A DNA stretch of 64,000 nucleotides from Tetragonia tetragonoides (GCA_038025085.1 CM076153.1:11811501-11875500); one strand, 5' to 3'; shown: positions 10,701 to 22,165, counted from the stretch's first letter. The notes: generated by a model not told the origin, from the letters alone. Made by a program: numbers and translations.

Positions 10701-12494
10701 TTTAATCAATTATTAATATCACAAAATTACTCTGAAAAAAGAGTGAGAAAAACCTCCATATGTAAAGTTCTCCGTATTCGTTTGATTGTCTCTCTCTAAG
10801 AAGGCAACAAGACAATAATGAAACCACTTCAAATTGAAACTTGATGAACACTAAAAATCAAGAGGATTCTATCCATATAAATTTCATGAATAACTTTTGA
10901 GTTTGAGGCCTCAAAAAACCTATTGAAACACATTGAAGTTTGAGAAGAGAGACAAAGTGATGTTTCATTTGAGACGTGCGACTACTGTGTCTGCGACAGA
11001 GCGGGAAAGAAACAGGAGAGAGAAGTTGACGATTAAATTTGATAGTTGATGTATAGGAATTTATTCACTTGTTTCATCTTTCTCAAGTTTATCTGAATTG
11101 GTTAAAGGAAACTGTATAGATTTTAAGTGAATACTATTATAGGACAAAGTGAGGTCTTTCCTAGAAGGTAGCACTTTTACTGTGATAGTAATTTTTGTAC
11201 TGCATATGTTTTTTTTGGTAATATATACATCGCATTTTACCAAAAAAAAAAGGATTAAATTACGTGAATACCCCATTAGTTTTAATAAATTATAAAACTG
11301 CCACTTAGCTCCAGCCAAACTTAATGGACACAGGTCTATATAAAAACTTTTAGGAGTAGAGATCAAGTCGATCTTGAGTCCGCTCACTCAATTACCAGCC
11401 CTAATCACCAATTATCAAGCCTTTTTAGAATTACTGTTGTCATCCAATACATATTTTTGTAGTTGGATTTTTTAGTTGTTGTAAGGCAATCCACATCACT
11501 CATCCAATCAGCATCATGTTAATAAATCAAGCCATGTTGTTACACGCGAAAATAATCTATCGGAATATTTTGAATAGACCAATATTCAAATAAAAATATA
11601 TTACGAAAATATATTATTGCTTATAAAATAAAGATAGTGCTTGAAATGGACAACTTCCATTATCCCCTACCACTACCCACTAATACACTAGCCATGGTAG
11701 TTATTTCCTTCAAAAACTACCCAATTAAATGAAGTGAATGTGTTGACCATTCAAAAAAGGATATGGGATAGTGGTTGACTACACTCAACCCATGATTGAA
11801 TAATGAGTGGTTACTAGAGGAGCAAGGACTCTCCTATTTTCCTATAGATAGGATCGACGGAGCAATGAAGAAGATTAGACCCAGTCTCACCGCAAAGATG
11901 CGTTCCTTAGTTAGGAGTAGAGTAATGTAGTCTCTAGTGTAGTGTAGTTTTATGAGTAAAATAAACGTAATTTAGTGTATCATATTTATTAAATCCTCCC
12001 GTTTGCACTCTGTTTACATCAATCGAATGAATGTCTTTTTCCGAATTAATAGTATTCAAACTCCCCTTGCACCCTCCTCGTTAAAGTAAAGGTATCCATG
12101 ATCCCAACACAACGCCCAAAGACCTTGTCGAATAACAAGGTTATCAACGTGATAGTCAATTTGAACCACGCATCGAAAAGCAGTACCAAGTACCAACTCC
12201 CCGAAAAGGTCTAACAACTGGTCAAATTGTGCATAAGTGTGGAATTCTATCAAGTCACTAGAAACCGACAATCACTGTTGACCGTGTCCACCGTCAACTC
12301 GGAGTTTGGGGTGGAAGGGTAGGTTCGAATAGGGAACGACCTACTCTAAGATAGTACTCGACCTTATTTAGGACCTTTTTAAGGGCCGTAGGACTGCCCC
12401 TCACGGTTGCTTGTGACCCCTAAGTACCAAGCACGTCAACACATGCCATTCAATTAGATAATTGTACTTGAAGCTCCGCAATTAATAATTCATA
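10701..12494. other. Intergenic DNA, no supported gene
   Basis: I see no family I recognise. A 71-codon open frame on the minus strand (12056-12271) has fairly protein-like composition (for example DLFGELVLGTAF and GLWALCWDHGYLYF) but no motif I can name and no clear neighbours. The stretch 11640-12010 ends with AT-rich termination-like sequence and could be a solo LTR. Neither reading can be supported further. Confidence 0.4.
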
Positions 12495-12756
12495 CTCCAT
12501 CCGTTTTACTAAGATATTTACACTTTATTTTTCAAGGTCAAAGTTCACAAACTTTGATCATGAATTGGTGAAAAAAATACAAAGGTTAATAATGTAAAAT
12601 GCTATTGTTAGATTCATTTCAAAGAATACTACTTTTGAAAACTTATAATTTTATAATTTATATATACATGTAATTACAATTATGTACGGTCAAAATGATC
12701 GATGCATTGGAGACTATGAAAAAATAAATGTAAACATTTTCATGAAATGGAGGAAG
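12495..12756. mobile_element. Stowaway/mariner-type MITE, TSD TA
   Basis: It starts CTCCATCCGTTTTACTAAGA and ends, reversed, CTTCCTCCATTTCATGAAAA, with TA on each side. The sub-terminal ATGTTTACATTTATT/ATATTTACACTTTATT pair is typical of plant Stowaway elements. It is 262 bases long without an ORF and related to the element split at 3113-3682. Confidence 0.75.
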
Positions 12757-13074
12757 TAAGATACATGAACTTACATTATTCATTTAACTATATATATTCT
12801 TTTTGGGAAAAATGTTTGATTGACCCCGTGGGTAGGCAACCCACATTCTCTTTCTATCTCTCTCCTACCTTAAATGCATTTTTTGAAAATAGAGGAGTGA
12901 GAATTTGAAAATAAAAAAGAGAGATAGATACAAATAAGATGTGGGTTATCAACCTATGGGTGGATATATCATTCTTCTTCTTTTTTTGGTGCTAGAGAGA
13001 GGCAAGCACCGAAATTAACTAATCCTAACGCTAGTTAATGGACATTAGACATAATTCTGATTCATACGAGGAAG

Positions 13075-13289
13075 GTTTGCCAGAAAAGATATCAGAGTAT
13101 TCGGGAAAGAGTCGAATATTTGATGGAAGAACGAGGGATCATTTTGAACAACCCGTTATAATAGAAAATCCTTATATATTGAAACTAATTCACCAAGTTG
13201 ATGATAAAAACCATGGACGTTCTAGTGGACATTATGCACTTGTTACACAACCACCCTTTAGAGGAAGAGCCAAGCAAGGAGGACAGCGG
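13075..13289 (+). pseudogene. rpoB: Plastid rpoB fragment in nuclear DNA
   Basis: The frame from 13038 to 13301 contains [15 protein letters not shown], then EQPVII, then [25 protein letters not shown] and GRAKQGGQR. This is the conserved C-terminal region of the chloroplast RNA polymerase beta subunit. Substitutions such as RDHFEQ for GDPFEQ and PPFRG for QPLRG show it is no longer under selection, and only about 70 codons are present. The coding match ends abruptly at AKQGGQR, where mitochondrial-type rRNA sequence begins. It is a nuclear insertion of organelle DNA, not a working gene. Confidence 0.8.
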
Positions 13290-13450
13290 AGCGTTTGCTG
13301 ATTCAAGTGGTACGTGAATTGGGTTTAGAACGTCATGAGAAAATTCAGTTCCTATCTACCGTTGGCCGGTGTTAAAGGGAGAACTGCTAGGAGCCAACCC
13401 TAGTACGAGAGGACTGGGTTGGGCCAACCTATAGTGTACCGATTGTTAAA
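13290..13450 (+). pseudogene. rrn26: Fragment of mitochondrial-type large rRNA (rrn26)
   Basis: The sequence contains GATTCAAGTGGTACGTGA, GGTTTAGAACGTCATGAGA and the sarcin-ricin loop AGTACGAGAGGACTGG, followed by GTTGGGCCAACCTATAG. This is the 3' part of the large-subunit rRNA. The form GGACTGGGTTGGGCC matches what I remember of plant mitochondrial 26S rather than plastid 23S. About 160 bases are present with changes (CGTCATGAG for CGTCGTGAG). Confidence 0.7.
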
Positions 13451-13639
13451 ATTAACATTCTAGTCAACAACTCTTTTTCCTTTATTTTTAGACATGTTGA
13501 ACAATAGTTGAATTGAAGTGCTCCAGAATTTTGCGTGTGTCAATTATCAGGGCAAATATTAACCAAGGGATTTTAATCTCACATCTTAGAGCTTTGATTA
13601 TACTTAAAGGCGGTGTGTTATTTTTAGTGGAGCCACCCC

Positions 13640-13885
13640 CTATTTCACCTGAAGTCACCCCTCAAATATATACTTGGTATATGGTGGACTAAGTCCACGT
13701 AAGACTAGTTGTTATGGCAAATGCCTGCTGGTTACCTAATCAATTTATCACTACTTTTCGAGTGTGCATCGGAAGATAAATCTTGTAGACATGCTCAACA
13801 AAGAGGCCTAGTGGGAATTGAACCCATGACATTTGTCATGAAATATCAACCCCACGACCAACTTCACTACCCCTTTCAGGGCGAA
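13640..13885 (-). repeat. tRNA-derived SINE candidate
   Basis: On the minus strand TAGTGAAGTTGG fits box A, and GGGTTCAATTCCCAC about 45 bases later fits box B of a tRNA-type polymerase III promoter. The body continues towards 13640. Inside the host DNA it has no intact tRNA fold, so it is a SINE head rather than a tRNA gene. The 3' end is not defined. Confidence 0.5.
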
Positions 13886-14365
13886 TTTCCCTTCTTATTA
13901 ATGAAGAAGAATACTTTTCAAAAAAACAATTTCCTAATGAGACAGTTTTATATATGAGTTTGTCAAAAGTATTTCTTCTTCAACCAAATATACCACTTTT
14001 TCTATCTCAGGGTTGTCAGATATTTTAACGACTCATATATCATGTTCATGTCGTCTCAAATGATTCTTTTTTTTTTTTTTTGGTTGTTGTTGTTGTGATT
14101 TTTAGATCTCATGTGCTAAATATCGTGCTTGTTTGATACAACGAGCATCACAAATTTGTAGTGGTCCATTTTCGCCAAAAATTCCACACGGTATCCCCAT
14201 CGCGATTCGTCGCTTTGCCACTGGAATTATTACTTCAAGTCTTGATCAGTGTTTATTTTATTTGCAGCTTAAGTCTTGCTCGGTGCATTTAAGAACTCAA
14301 TAATTAATACCACCCAACATGCTTTTTTATGAGGTACTCGTAAAAGATACCACCCAACCCTAGCA
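13886..14365. other. Intergenic DNA
   Basis: No gene seen. It includes a T15 tract followed by GTTGTTGTTGTTG near 14066-14095. Confidence 0.5.
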
Positions 14366-14502
14366 GGGGAGAAATTATTACATAGTTAAGGAGCATTGCT
14401 CACTACTTTTATAAAATAAGTGGAATTCATTTTAAATTAAAATGGTAATTTTCTATTTTGTGAAAGGAAGGAACAGCGCTCCTAAAATATACAATAATTT
14501 CT
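14366..14502. mobile_element. Short MITE, probable TSD CCTAGCA
   Basis: The left end GGAGAAATTATTACATA and the reversed right end AGAAATTATTGTATA form an imperfect inverted repeat that continues to GGAGCATTGCTC/GGAGCGCTGTTC. CCTAGCA occurs just outside both ends (14359-14365 and 14503-14509). At 137 bases it has no coding capacity. Confidence 0.65.
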
Positions 14503-14750
14503 CCTAGCATGAGGATTTGGAAAGGTCCAAATTTATTCCGTCTTACCCCTAATTAATCATTTAACAAAGACCATAACAATAAAATGGCAAACTTTTTGGC
14601 CCCAATGGCCTACCGGAAGGACCTGCCAAAGATGCTTGGAGTCTGAAATTATTTCCAAATGGTTACATACCAACTAGCTAGGCAACTTTGGATGATCCAA
14701 AAAAAAAACTAGCTAGGCAACCGCGCTATGATTTTTTTTCTTTTTCTAGT

Positions 14751-15652
14751 GGGGGTTGCTAAACGTAAATCGCAAATTACTAAACGTAAATCTTTTCTTC
14801 CCACAATACCCCCAACAAGTTTCTCATCAATTTCTCCCTCTACCTCTTTTCTCTCTATCAATTATCAATTTACTAACAATATAGAAAGAAATCTCATTAG
14901 TTTAACCCATCTCTTTCTCTTTTTTAACTACTTCTGGAGTTCTGGGCATGTTTTACACCATCATCATCAATTCTTCATCATCATCACGAAGCACCACAAC
15001 GAACAAATAACAATAACAAAAACAATATAGAAAAATGAAATAAAATGAAAAAGCATGAAAACGTCCAAAACCCAACAATCCAACCTCAACCCACCTCTAC
15101 ACACAACCGCAACCCCCAGCGCCGACAACCGCAACCCCACCCCAGCGCCGACAACCGCAACCCCACCGGCCTCCTAACACCGTCGACCCTCCACCCACCA
15201 CCGCATCCTCGAATCCCCAACCGCGCTGCCCTTAGTCGGCGTCGATCGGATGCCACCTGTGACTTTCTCTCTCCACCCGACTTCCGAGCCAGCCGCCCTA
15301 CACCACGCCACCCAGCCACCGTCACCGTGCCACCCCATGTATGTCACCCAAGCCACCACCAATCAGTAAAACATAAACAATGAATAACTTGAAAAATCTA
15401 ATTCAAATTTTAATGGCTACATAAACATCATCATTAATTTCATAGAAAATGTTTGTTTTGATCAAAAGAATCATTGTTCTTCATTTGAAATTAGAGTTCT
15501 TTACGATGAATAAAAGGAATGTAATTGGAAGATTTGAGAGGAAAATGAATAAGAAGGAAGAAGTTAGATTTCCAAATAAAAGGGCACTATGGGAAGTATT
15601 TCTCTAAAAATATTTGCGTTTAGTAATTTACGATTTACATTAAGCAATTCCG
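14751..15652. mobile_element. Mutator-like (MULE) non-autonomous element
   Basis: The 902-base element has long terminal inverted repeats of about 65 bases. Left: TTGCTAAACGTAAATCGCAA, then ATTACTAAACG; reversed right: TTGCTTAATGTAAATCGTAA, then ATTACTAAACG. TTTCTAGT flanks it on both sides (14743-14750 and 15653-15660), with a possible ninth base mismatched. The interior is GC-rich and proline-coding, with a 27-base unit (AGCGCCGACAACCGCAACCC) repeated near 15105-15170, quite unlike its AT-rich flanks. It may be captured host sequence, as in Pack-MULEs, but I cannot name the source. Confidence 0.65.
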
Positions 15653-16820
15653 TTTCTAGTTCAATAAATGTTGTACTGAGTAGTTCTTTTTGGTGCAGTT
15701 AATAATGTTGTAGTTAAGTGATGCTAATAGTGATTATCAAAAAATATATATCTTATATTTTATTTTAATTAAATGTACCGGCTCTGATTAGTCTAATTAC
15801 AGGTAATTCCATTCTTTCAGACATGAGGTGAGCCAAAAAGATGTCCAAGCACCAAATCAAAGTGGGGATCAAAACAAATGAGGGCTACATCATTGTTGTT
15901 TTGTCGTAGATAACGTTCTCCATTACTCTATTATCGATAGAAAATATACTTGTTGATTGTCATATTCAAAGACTAGTTACTATATCAACCTCAATATGAT
16001 TATGAACCGCCAACTAACATGGAAGAAACGTTCAACGGTTATTCCCTCCACTTCTTTGAAGTTGTATTTAGATCTTTTAAGGTTTTGAAAAAAAGATGGA
16101 AAATACTATGTAGAGTGCCAAATGTAGTGTAAAGACACATATTGATGTTATTATGGATGCTTTTGCTTTGCCCAAGAACGAACATTCGGAAGAATTCTGA
16201 AGAGTGCTCGATGTGTTTATAATTTTCATGATATTGACATAAAACAATGAATTTAGTTACAAGAAGCATAAAATTAATAAAATGAGGAATATTCGCAATG
16301 AAATCGTTATTCCCATACGAAATGCACGATGTCAATTATGAACATATAACTTGACATATAAATAATACAAACATTTGAGTTTGTTGCGGTGTTTTCTTTT
16401 TCTTCACATGATAACATTTTTTGATTGACCAAGTTTAGCATTTGAGTTTTTTGCGATTCATGTGTGAACAAAGTTAATTTAATAGGGGAGAAACAAATTT
16501 CTCTCAAACATTTTTTTATTTAAATAAAATTAGATGAAAGTACATGATAAAAACTTTGATAAAAAAATATCACATGGTAATTATTTATGTAAATTCTTAT
16601 TTTCATGTCATTTTAATAACGTTTTACACATTTTAACTAACATTACAAATGGACGAGCAAAAAAAACAAACTAAAATAATATTAATAAATAGTCGTGCAA
16701 GCATCTTTACATCAAACAACTAGCAAAACATCTTTCATCTTAAATCTTACCACTAATAGTCTTACCACATTCATCCAGCAAATTAAACAGATTCCATCCA
16801 GTTAAACAATTAGAAGCGCC
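15653..16820. other. Intergenic DNA
   Basis: I see no gene, repeat or regulatory site that I can support. Small minus-strand open frames near 16039-16507 have no recognisable motif. Confidence 0.5.
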
Positions 16821-16970
16821 TTGGGCATAGAGCAACTTTAAATTTCTTGACCAAGTACGTATCCTACCGTTTGAGGTACCTACAACTACAAGTCAGTGCG
16901 GGGAAATAGTCACTATAGTCGATGGTAAATATCCTTGATTGTAAACCAAAAAAAAAAAAAAAAAAATAAT
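16821..16970 (+). mobile_element. Poly(A) retroposon with 13-bp target duplication
   Basis: AATTAGAAGCGCC occurs perfectly at 16808-16820 and 16971-16983. Between them lie about 127 bases of unique sequence, then A19 (16948-16966) and TAAT. This is the signature of target-primed reverse transcription by LINE machinery. The body (starting TTGGGCATAGAGC) has no clear polymerase III boxes, so it is either a 5'-truncated SINE or LINE tail, or a short processed transcript. Confidence 0.7.
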
Positions 16971-17093
16971 AATTAGAAGCGCCAAACATACCCCTGATAA
17001 GGCTACCCCAATTCTACGGCTTTGCGTGAAATTACGTGGACAATAATTGAGTTGACTTGCTAAATAATCCCCCTTCCAACTCGTTAATAACTA

Positions 17094-17416
17094 CTTCCTC
17101 CGGTCCACGGAAATCTTTACGTTTTCTTATATGGTAATATATTTGAGCACCCTTTACTATTTTACCCCTCCCACCTTCTCACCCCCATGTGAAAGGAAAT
17201 AATAAAAAAAAGCTTTCTCACGCCACAAGCTACAAAAGTAAGGAAAGTAATTCAAAAGTAAGGAAAGCAATAAATACCCACTAAAATATTATTTTCTCTC
17301 TCTTAATAACTCATGTGCTCTTTTAAGGGTAAATTTGAAATTTTTATGCTAAAATGTGTTTTCCTTATTATTAGTCATATTCTCTAAACGTCAAGATTTC
17401 CGTGGACCGGAGGGAG
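17094..17416. mobile_element. Stowaway/mariner-type MITE, TSD TA
   Basis: It starts CTTCCTCCGGTCCACGGAAA and ends, reversed, CTCCCTCCGGTCCACGGAAA, with TA on each side. It is 323 bases long and its ends are nearly identical, so it is younger than the other Stowaway copies here. Confidence 0.85.
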
Positions 17417-17516
17417 TACTTGTAAGTTGTAAACTATACCATCCAAACAAGACGATTGGTTGTATCAATATAAAATGGTCTTTAACAAAAAAAAAAAAAC
17501 ACAAAGTTAGACAGGG

Positions 17517-17526
17517 TTTATATATA
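17517..17526 (+). promoter_or_regulatory. TATA box of the two-exon gene
   Basis: TTTATATATA lies about 77 bases upstream of the ATG at 17603, leaving room for a short 5' leader. Confidence 0.5.
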
Positions 17527-17602
17527 CCGTTACAGACAGGTAAAGAAGATAGGCAAATAGAAGAGTGGAATTTAGAGCATTTCTAATTGAGATCTTACAG
17601 CC

Positions 17603-19744
17603 ATGAGTCCAAAGCCAGCGCCTTTGAAGGAAAAGATGCCCGCTACTGCTTCTAATGGTAAGTGCTACACATTATTTTAGTATTATATCGTTTTTGGTTT
17701 GAGCATAAGTTAGCCACATTATGTATGGTAGAGTATCCACGCTTCCGATTCTCCAATTTTAAAGTTGGGATTTAAAATATCCTGGTTAAATGACACTTAC
17801 GAAGCCTTTATTAAATGGATGAAAAATATAACAGAGTCCTCTAAATAATAAAAGAAACAAACAACTAATAACAATAACAACTATAGCAATGTCATTCAAG
17901 GATTTAAATTCATCGCACGGATTATTCTCCATAAATCATAAAGTAATTCACTAATAAAACAGTGTCATGACTTACGTGGCAAGGGTGAATTGAGTTTTAA
18001 TATTAATATATATACGTAGATATAATGAGTTCATTCTCTTGTGTAATAACCATCATATCTCTTCAAATCTTGTGCGGTGTTGGAGCAGAAACAAAGGTCG
18101 TTGTGATAGGATTCAATCTCACTGTTAGAGTTGGGGACGATACTTCTAACTGTGAAGCATCTCTTCGTAGTTAATGGATATGTGCACTTTCATTAACTAT
18201 TGATCTAATTAAAATAATATATGAGTTGTCTCAGTAGACTAATATTGAGATAAGTATGCTACGCTAAAAGAGCCCATAATGAAAAATTTACCTTTAAAAA
18301 TTATGACTGCCACAAATTATCGCCCAAATTATGTGTTCACCTAACTATGCGAACTTAAAAGGCATAAAGGGGGAGGAGAGATGAGGATTGTGGGGGTATA
18401 AATTATGGCTATATTTGGTACGAATAACTAGCTTTTTAATTAAAGTTACCCCTTAAAATTTGCAGCTAATATTTTTTACTCTCTGCATTCAAACAATTTG
18501 CCATTAGATTTTCAATTTGAAGCTACAACTACAACTAATTTTGTGAAAACTATCATTGCAAGATTCACTTGCAGTTATAGGTACAACTAGTTTATTGGCA
18601 TTTTGTAGCAATTTTAAGCAATTTTCTACTAAATTTTTTCCTTAATTTACATTTGACAGCTATAGAAACAACTAATTTTGCCAAACATAGCCTATATATT
18701 ACTTACGCCGTGCGCCCACCAAGCCAAAGGTGTAAATTAAGGAGTGAGGGAAAGGGTAGATGGAGGGCTATATCTTGATCTCCTTAATCGAGTTGATTCA
18801 TCTTGCTTCTTTAGATTTAGTTTATTTAATATTGACTAAATAATTATCTAGTCAAGGATGTTTTAGCCTATTGGTTAAAATTGAGGTGTTGAGTAATGAC
18901 TAATGAGTATGTTAAGTCTCAAGTTCGAATCCCCATGTATATGTATATTGAATTGGTTTTTGTGCCTAGTCTGAACCAAAATAAAATGATCTAGCCCGTT
19001 ATTTAGTAAATCTGGATCTCAACTCTGCGAAGTGTATTGCCAACAGGCCTAGCAATTCATTAGATATACTTCGTGGTCGTTTCATTGGATGTGGAAAGTG
19101 CAACTTCCTGTAAACTAGTATTTCCAATGGAAGCCCCAATTATTTAGGGGGACCAGGTAAGTGACTTTCTCCATTTTGACTTTTGGGATAAGTAGAACTT
19201 ATTGAGAAGTGTCACTTTCTACCATTTTGTCAACCAAACAACTTTATAACTTCCTATATTTTTCATTGTCAAGCAAATAACCACGAATTTGGTCACCAAT
19301 ATAACAGTCATCCACCTTCTGGTAAATATGCGAAAACTAATTTCTAAAATGAATTTTAGATCACTGAAGTGTTGTTATGATATAAGTAAAATGTTAGATT
19401 TGTCATTTGATGGCTCCGTTTTAATTATCTTACACTCTTTACATTTTCTTAATGGTACCAAATTAAACAATTTCTATGAGCCACTGAGCAGTAATATTTA
19501 AATTGAGACAAATTGATCATGGAAATGAAATGAACATAACATGATGTACAAACACACCGCAGGAAAAGAACCATCACGCTTGTTCGTCAGTACTGGCAAC
19601 AACTATAACAAAGGAGCTGAACTTATAACCGGAGCAATCAAGTTGACAGTTGCTAAGATTTCGGAAGGTCATATTTCGACTGGCAGTAATGTGAATGTGA
19701 CTGGTGTGACACATACCAAGGACATTGCCATTGGTCCAAATTGA
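17603..19744 (+). CDS. Small two-exon gene, unknown family (78 aa)
   Basis: Exon 1 is 17603-17657, from an ATG to AATG followed by the strong donor GTAAGT. Exon 2 is 19563-19744, after the acceptor CACCGCAG and ending in TGA. The intron is 1.9 kb and phase 1, and the joined frame divides exactly into 78 codons plus stop. The protein begins MSPKPAPLKEKMPATAS, continues with a segment containing LFVSTGNNYNKGAELITG, and ends TKDIAIGPN. It has no signal peptide or membrane segment. The second half is rich in Gly, Thr, Val and Ile with an alternating pattern that suggests beta strands. A TATA box lies upstream and a TGTAATGTAATGTAA poly(A)-like signal downstream. I do not recognise the family. A further exon inside the intron is possible; around 18077-18175 an open stretch (VVVIGFNLTV) could be one but would end in a stop. 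Confidence 0.45.
18868..19012 (+). repeat. tRNA-derived SINE candidate
   Basis: TAGCCTATTGGTTAAAA (box A) and CAAGTTCGAATCCCC (box B, 10 of 11 positions) are about 60 bases apart, as in a tRNA promoter. The body then runs to ATGATCTAGCCC. It lies in the intron of the two-exon gene. Confidence 0.5.
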
Positions 19745-19892
19745 TCGGCAAGGCAAGAGAGCTCCCAAGTCCCAACTATCCAACGCTTCCCTTTGAGTTT
19801 GACCCCGTGCTCTCCAATGAAGTATTACTATGTTATTGTTTTGATTTACTATGTATTGTGTGTGAGTGTGTAATGTAATGTAAGAGTGCAAT

Positions 19893-20180
19893 ATCTTTGT
19901 CAAAGGTGATGGTCTAGTGGTTCCAAGCTTACTCCTAAGTGGTTTGGTAAGACAAGGCTATGGGTCGGGTTCTCCAGGCCATCATCCCATGCCTTGTAGC
20001 TGCCGGCTTCTAGGAACTATATGCTAGCCCTTAATGGTGTTGTGCGTTTTCGGGGCCAGTGCTTGCACTGGTTGTTCAATTAATTTGATATGTTCGCTTT
20101 TGAACACGAGAGTCCGAATATGACGTAGCTGGAGGTGCATTAGTCGCCATTCAGTTGCACCTTCTTTTTAGATGAGAAAA
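19893..20180 (+). repeat. SINE-like unit with A-rich tail
   Basis: GGTGATGGTCTAGTGGTTCC matches a tRNA box A closely. The body is GC-richer than the surroundings, and it ends near 20175 in GAGAAAAAAAG. Box B is not clear (GGGTCGGGTTCTCC), so this is a SINE-like candidate only. It starts about 150 bases downstream of the stop codon of the two-exon gene. Confidence 0.35.
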
Positions 20181-20620
20181 AAAGTATATTATTGTTCTAT
20201 GTATTGTTTTTCTATTCCCTAAAAAAGACACGGGGTTATAAAAAAGTTGTTATTGTTGTTGTTATGGTTGATGCTATTTTAGCCTTTTTGTTTTTTTTTG
20301 CTTTTGTTTGAGTGAAAGAGCGATTAACTATTGATCTTCCATTGAATGAGATAAGTCATTATCCAAATTCGGAAAAAAACATTAGTCGGAAAAGACGATT
20401 TTTAGAATCGACACCTTACTTCCGGTTGATGTTAGCCTTGGTTATGAAAATAAGTTTTCTAATAAATTAAACATAACAAAGCTGAGGAGAAGATAATAAT
20501 AAAGCGTAATTAAGTTATTGACATCAAAAGTTGAACGTCCGTAATGTTTGATCTCACCTTGATAGTGGGCACAATTAACACGAGGCACGGTACGACCGAG
20601 CACGTTTTATACACGACATG
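20181..20620. other. Intergenic DNA left of the Sirevirus
   Basis: No gene seen. The last 60 bases contain CACG-rich words (GGCACGGTACGACC) that continue to the right of the Sirevirus at 32603, so the element split a single older sequence. Confidence 0.5.
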
Positions 20621-22107
20621 TGTTGGACCCTATGTGTTTTGATGATGATTACAACTAAATATACTTATGCTAATTAAATTACTAATGCCTTGAATTTAAT
20701 TGTGATTAGTTCGCATATACCCAACAAGATGGAAAAGGTCAAAAGACGAACTACATGCAACATGAAGAATAAGATAGAAGATTGGTATTTTCTATTTTAG
20801 ATTCATGTAAAGTGTTGAGATTAATTTCATAGAGTTTGGAACAAGAGGAATTAAAATGGGTGAAATTAATTTGAGGGTAAAACTGGAAACAGAACCTGAG
20901 CTGGAACTTGAGTCCCACTGTCAGGTCCTATCACCAGTCCAGATTTTACAAATGAATTTCGAAAACCGAAATATCTTGCAACTTGCTTAGCAAACTCCTT
21001 TTATCCAATGGGTTCTTTAGTGCACTAAAAGCAACCACCCAAAAGTGGTAACCTGCAAAAGAACTTCTGATTTGCTAAAGCACACAAGGCTTAAAATGGA
21101 AACTTCCTTTTTAGAGCCTTGTGCATTGCATAAGTCAAGCAAGCAACCTCACCTTGAAAATCGGTTGCTGCATTTTTTGAGACATCAGGGTGGCTCCTTT
21201 GTACCTATCAAACTGATTTTGAAGGTTGCTTTACAAAAGATAATTTGTGACTTGATTTGATATTTTGGAGCCTTGGTTTTCGAAAATACTTAACTCTTAA
21301 ACAAAGGCCTCTAGCTCCCTCTATATAAGAGATGGGCTGAGGTTGTGGAAAACTTAAGAGAGGATATTCTGATTTTATCAAAACCCTTTTCACAAAAACC
21401 TCTCTTCACTTTGCTCTTAAATTTCCCTCACATATCCAAAGTAAAGAAAGCTCAGAAACTGTTCCTCAATCAGTTCCTACTCTCATAAGTTTCAACACTT
21501 AGGAAATATTGTAACCTTACTTGCTTAGTCTAGAAGCACCAAAAAGGTTGTGTTACTTTACCCTTTCGAGAGAATTTGTAAGCTAGAGATAGCTTGTGTA
21601 TTTGCTCAAAGCCGAGTGTTGGCTTGTGAGTATTGGAAACTTGTAGGGAAGTTGTAGGTTTGCTCATAGCCCGTTGTTGGTATGAGTCTTGGCAACTTGT
21701 ACGGGAAGTTGTAGATCTTGGCAACTTGGAGAAAAGTTGCGCCTGCTCTTGGGGAATACAGGCAGGTAGAACTTGGCAACTAAGGGTAGTTGTGGTTGTA
21801 GCAAGTTAGGAATGAGCTTGTACAATGTTGGCTCCGAATACAACAAGGTGTTGTGAAATCCTACTAGAGAGAGTAGGCCGTGGTTTTACTCCCAGTTGAG
21901 CCCTGGGTGGTTTCCACGTTAAAAATGTCTTGTGTCATTTAAGCTTTATTATTATCTTGCTTCCGCACTTAAACTCTGTCAGAAGGAACAACCATAGGAC
22001 CTCAGTTCCCTTGGTTGGACCTTTACTTCATTAAGCGAAGATTAGACGAAAATTAGTGACACAATTCAACCCCCCCTTATTGTGTATTAGGGTCGTGCAT
22101 TCTAACA
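20621..22107 (+). repeat. 5' LTR of the Sirevirus
   Basis: The 1487-base LTR is complete. A TATATAAG box lies at 21322-21329. Downstream of it are several GGCAACTTG-type words between 21690 and 21790. Confidence 0.9.
21322..21329 (+). promoter_or_regulatory. TATA box of the Sirevirus LTR
   Basis: TATATAAG within CTCCCTCTATATAAGAG. The same box is kept in the 3' LTR at 31810-31817. Confidence 0.7.
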
Positions 22108-22109
22108 AT

Positions 22110-22121
22110 TGGTATCAAAGC
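22110..22121 (+). other. Primer binding site, initiator tRNA-Met
   Basis: TGGTATCAAAGC starts two bases after the end of the 5' LTR and fits the usual copia primer TGGTATCAGAGC with one change. Confidence 0.85.
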
Positions 22122-22165
22122 GGGTTCTCACACAAAAAGCTAACCCCTTTGAGAGATCCTTAAGT

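Noticed and set aside
12056..12271. 71-codon minus-strand frame as a gene
   Set aside because: No motif, no splice or promoter context and no neighbour evidence; kept only as an unidentified frame.
13290..13450. A working rRNA gene
   Set aside because: Only about 160 bases of the large rRNA are present, with substitutions, fused to rpoB.
13790..13860. A functional tRNA gene on the minus strand
   Set aside because: Box A and box B fit, but the arms between them do not form a cloverleaf. It is a SINE head.
15045..15383. Pro/Arg-rich open frames on both strands
   Set aside because: Both strands are open because of GC-rich repeats inside a MULE-like element. No known domain is visible.
18077..18177. 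Extra exon of the two-exon gene
   Set aside because: The open stretch ends in a stop and including it would break the clean 78-codon join.
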